In this document: positions 62,696 to 64,000 of the stretch, in pieces
How positions within the stretch are numbered: position 1 is the stretch's first letter
Layout: every line of letters begins with the position of its first letter
Source of the DNA: a virus
DNA length: 64,000 nt
IMG/VR virus record: IMGVR_UViG_3300046471_000128
Location: 43,510-107,509 of that record
Strand: one strand, 5' to 3'
Translations under genes and position numbers: made by a program
The notes under the pieces: model-generated
The model's database searches: none
The model's input: the letters and a program-made list of their open reading frames with translations, nothing else
What the model was told of the DNA's origin: nothing

Positions 62696-62722
62696 CAATT
62701 ATAGTAACGCGTCACTTATATG
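62696..62722 (-). promoter_or_regulatory. Promoter-type dyad copy
   Basis: Minus strand ATATAAGTGACGCGTTACTA then TAATTG. Dyad flows into TATAAT as at 53.9 kb. The TAA in ATAAGT is the stop codon of the hydrolase gene. Confidence 0.7.
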
Positions 62723-63123
62723 TAGCGATAAAAAATGTGATTGCCGATGGAAATCGCTCGCTCGACGTGGTGCCGCCATGCGGGCTTGACGCGCGTCGCG
62801 TGGTAGAAGGTCGCGCCGTGCGTGAGGTCGATCTTCTTGCCCGTGAGGGTGTTGTAGGCGATCTTGCTCGCGACCATCCAGGCGAAGTCATCCTTCGGCA
62901 CGCCGGCCGCCTTGAGCCGCCAGCCCTGGCGGTCGCGGGCGAGCTTGCTGGTGGTCCAGCTGAACTGATGCGGCGCGGTGACCACTTCACAGACCTTGGC
63001 GGGGTCATCCCCTGCCCGGTTCATGGTGACGGCGGCGACCGCATATTGCCCGAGGATGGGCTCGCCGCGAGCCTCGTTATAGACGTTGAGGCTTAAGCAC
63101 AAGAGTGCGCTGGCTAGAATCAT
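62716..63123 (-). CDS. SleB-type cell-wall hydrolase (probable endolysin)
   Basis: The protein has 135 residues. LNVYNEARGEPILGQYAVAAVTMNR is the signature of the Hydrolase_2/SleB family (catalytic Glu in NEARGE), with QFSWT, LTHGATFYHATRVKPAW. The first ~12 residues (MILASALLCLSL) are hydrophobic, suggesting a short signal or signal-arrest segment for export. It would cleave peptidoglycan at lysis or entry. The next gene encodes a membrane protein. Confidence 0.86.
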   Translation of the reverse strand: MILASALLCLSLNVYNEARGEPILGQYAVAAVTMNRAGDDPAKVCEVVTAPHQFSWTTSKLARDRQGWRLKAAGVPKDDFAWMVASKIAYNTLTGKKIDLTHGATFYHATRVKPAWRHHVERAISIGNHIFYRYI

Positions 63124-63154
63124 TGATTGGCCCCTTATTTCAGAACAGTCAATT

Positions 63155-63183
63155 GTAACCCATAGGTCACGGCTGACTTATCG
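63155..63183 (-). promoter_or_regulatory. Recurrent dyad copy before the hydrolase gene
   Basis: Minus strand CGATAAGTCAGCCGTGACCT then ATGGGTTAC. Three half-sites. The TAA is the stop of gene 63178-63621. It lies about 35 bp before ATG 63123. Confidence 0.58.
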
Positions 63184-63621
63184 ACGCCCTCGGATCTTCA
63201 TGAGCTCGATGGTCGTCTCAGGCGGCGCGAGTTGCTGCACGAACGCCGAGCGCGGGAGATACCACTGGCGCGCGCCGAGCTTGCCCCGGGCGCCGCGGTG
63301 CGCGCTGTAGTTGAGGACGACGGCGCCCTTGTCCTTGTCGGTCATCGTTTCGATGCGCGTCAGGTAGGTGTCGCCATTGGTCACGAGAATGCCGATGTGC
63401 GTGACGCGCCGACTCTTCATGACGGACACGGTTTCGGTATCGACCGCCCACGCGTCGAGCTCCACGAACACCTCGTCGGGCTTCCTGAAGGCCCAATAGA
63501 TCGTCGTGCCGTTCGGGTATTTGCGGATCTCGCCGTAAAGCGCGTGGCCCTTTTTGACCTTGGCGGCCTGGTATTTGCCGCAGGTCGAGGGCTTCCAGTC
63601 TTTGACCTTCAGTTCTGCCAT
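63178..63621 (-). CDS. Hypothetical protein
   Basis: The protein has 147 residues. AELKVKDWKPSTCGKYQAAKVKKGHALYGEI is followed by a beta-rich part (VFVELDAWAVDTETVSVMKSRRVTHIGILVTNG) and a basic end (RGARGKLGARQWYLPRSAFVQQL). Its ATG is one base into the stop of the upstream gene (TAATG). No family was recognised; basic charge suggests nucleic acid contact. Confidence 0.68.
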   Translation of the reverse strand: MAELKVKDWKPSTCGKYQAAKVKKGHALYGEIRKYPNGTTIYWAFRKPDEVFVELDAWAVDTETVSVMKSRRVTHIGILVTNGDTYLTRIETMTDKDKGAVVLNYSAHRGARGKLGARQWYLPRSAFVQQLAPPETTIELMKIRGRR

Positions 63622-63980
63622 TACTCGATCCTCTTCAGGTAAATGCAGGTTGTGAGTTTATTGTCTGTGATCAGGTGCGGCCCGTAGCGCTTTGTCATGT
63701 TGGCGATCAAACGATCCGCAGCGCCCGCCGTGTCAGGGTTCCCGGTCTGGTTGTGGTTGAACCGCGCGTGCGCTTCGGCGAGCTCCCTGAGCTTCCCCTT
63801 GTGCACGTCGCCGACCACCGCGCGCCCGAACACCTGCATCTTCTTCGACCACATGAGGAACACCTCGTCGCCCGTCTTGAGGCGCTCTGACCAGACGCGG
63901 CCCAGGCGGAAGGTGTTGAAAACAGAAACGCCGTCGAGCCCTTCGGCCGGCGGCGCAAATTCGATCACATGTTGTTCCAT
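63621..63980 (-). CDS. ASCH/PUA-like protein, putative
   Basis: The protein has 119 residues. FNTFRLGRVWSERLKTGDEVFLMWSKKMQVFGRAVVGDVHKGKL reads as the ASCH/PUA-type barrel, in which a G-D-x-v strand and a loop bind modified bases or RNA; then helical AEAHARFNHNQTG and a final YGPHLITDNKLTTCIYLKRIE. ASCH-like proteins are often found in phages near modification genes. Family call is from pattern only. Confidence 0.6.
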   Translation of the reverse strand: MEQHVIEFAPPAEGLDGVSVFNTFRLGRVWSERLKTGDEVFLMWSKKMQVFGRAVVGDVHKGKLRELAEAHARFNHNQTGNPDTAGAADRLIANMTKRYGPHLITDNKLTTCIYLKRIE

Positions 63981-64000
63981 CGTTGCCTCACTATTGGTTC

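Noticed and set aside
1-64000. tRNA genes, CRISPR arrays, insertion sequences, integrase
   Set aside because: None recognised on reading both strands; absence was judged by eye, so a small tRNA could be missed.

Overview
The window is a 64 kb piece of a larger genome of a tailed double-stranded DNA phage with a long non-contractile (siphovirus) tail. The tail genes follow the lambda G/GT, H, M, L, K, J order. The DNA is GC-rich with G/C-ending codons. The host is probably a GC-rich Gram-negative bacterium, plausibly a Burkholderia/Ralstonia-like betaproteobacterium; that is inference from composition and from the exported-protein families. No integrase, rRNA, tRNA, CRISPR array or insertion sequence was seen. 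No DNA polymerase or primase lies in this window, so the genome must continue outside it. The tail-tip protein J is cut by the left edge.

Layout. (1) 1-17.2 kb, minus strand: virion module. Read in transcription order it runs terminase small and large subunits, portal, scaffold-like protein, major capsid protein, connector and neck proteins, tail terminator, tail tube, a frameshifted tail-assembly chaperone pair, a 1491-residue tape measure, and tail-tip proteins M, L, K and J. (2) 17.2-17.5 kb: a terminator and an AT-rich patch framed by a perfect 24-bp inverted repeat. (3) 17.5-22.7 kb, minus strand: an 11-gene, tightly overlapping operon. It holds two ParB-fold proteins, a Tad2 (anti-Thoeris)-like protein, two cysteine-motif proteins, an HExxH zincin, a soluble ABC ATPase, a thioredoxin and a GNAT-like protein. 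This is the most unusual block in the window. (4) 22.8-27 kb: a plus-strand SF2 helicase, a minus-strand TIR-domain protein, and small plus-strand genes. (5) 27-33 kb: gene-poor, repeat-rich DNA with small membrane and exported proteins. (6) 33-50 kb, minus strand: about 40 mostly short genes of unknown function, many with ATGA-type overlaps, mixed with a short ATP-dependent ligase, a SLOG protein, RNase H and a DnaQ-like exonuclease. (7) 50-64 kb, minus strand: nucleotide and DNA metabolism (P-loop kinase-like protein, MazG-like protein, ThyX, NrdB, NrdA), RuvC-like resolvase, SbcC/SbcD-like (gp46/gp47) pair, and a SleB-type cell-wall hydrolase.

Two recurrent DNA elements tie the genome together. 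One is a dyad of the form ATAAGTnAC-nn-GTnACTTAT, found between genes at more than 20 places and usually beside a TATAAT-like box; it looks like the phage's own promoter/operator family. The other is a hairpin plus a conserved leader (around 'TTGCGATgAaTCAttnTCCCGA' when read on the plus strand), placed before many of the small minus-strand genes between about 30.7 and 48.5 kb.

How it works together: the nrdA/nrdB/thyX/MazG set supplies dNTPs, SbcCD-like, RuvC-like, RNase H, ligase and helicase proteins handle recombination-dependent replication, and terminase/portal package the product. The 17.5-25.3 kb region looks devoted to DNA modification or counter-defence.
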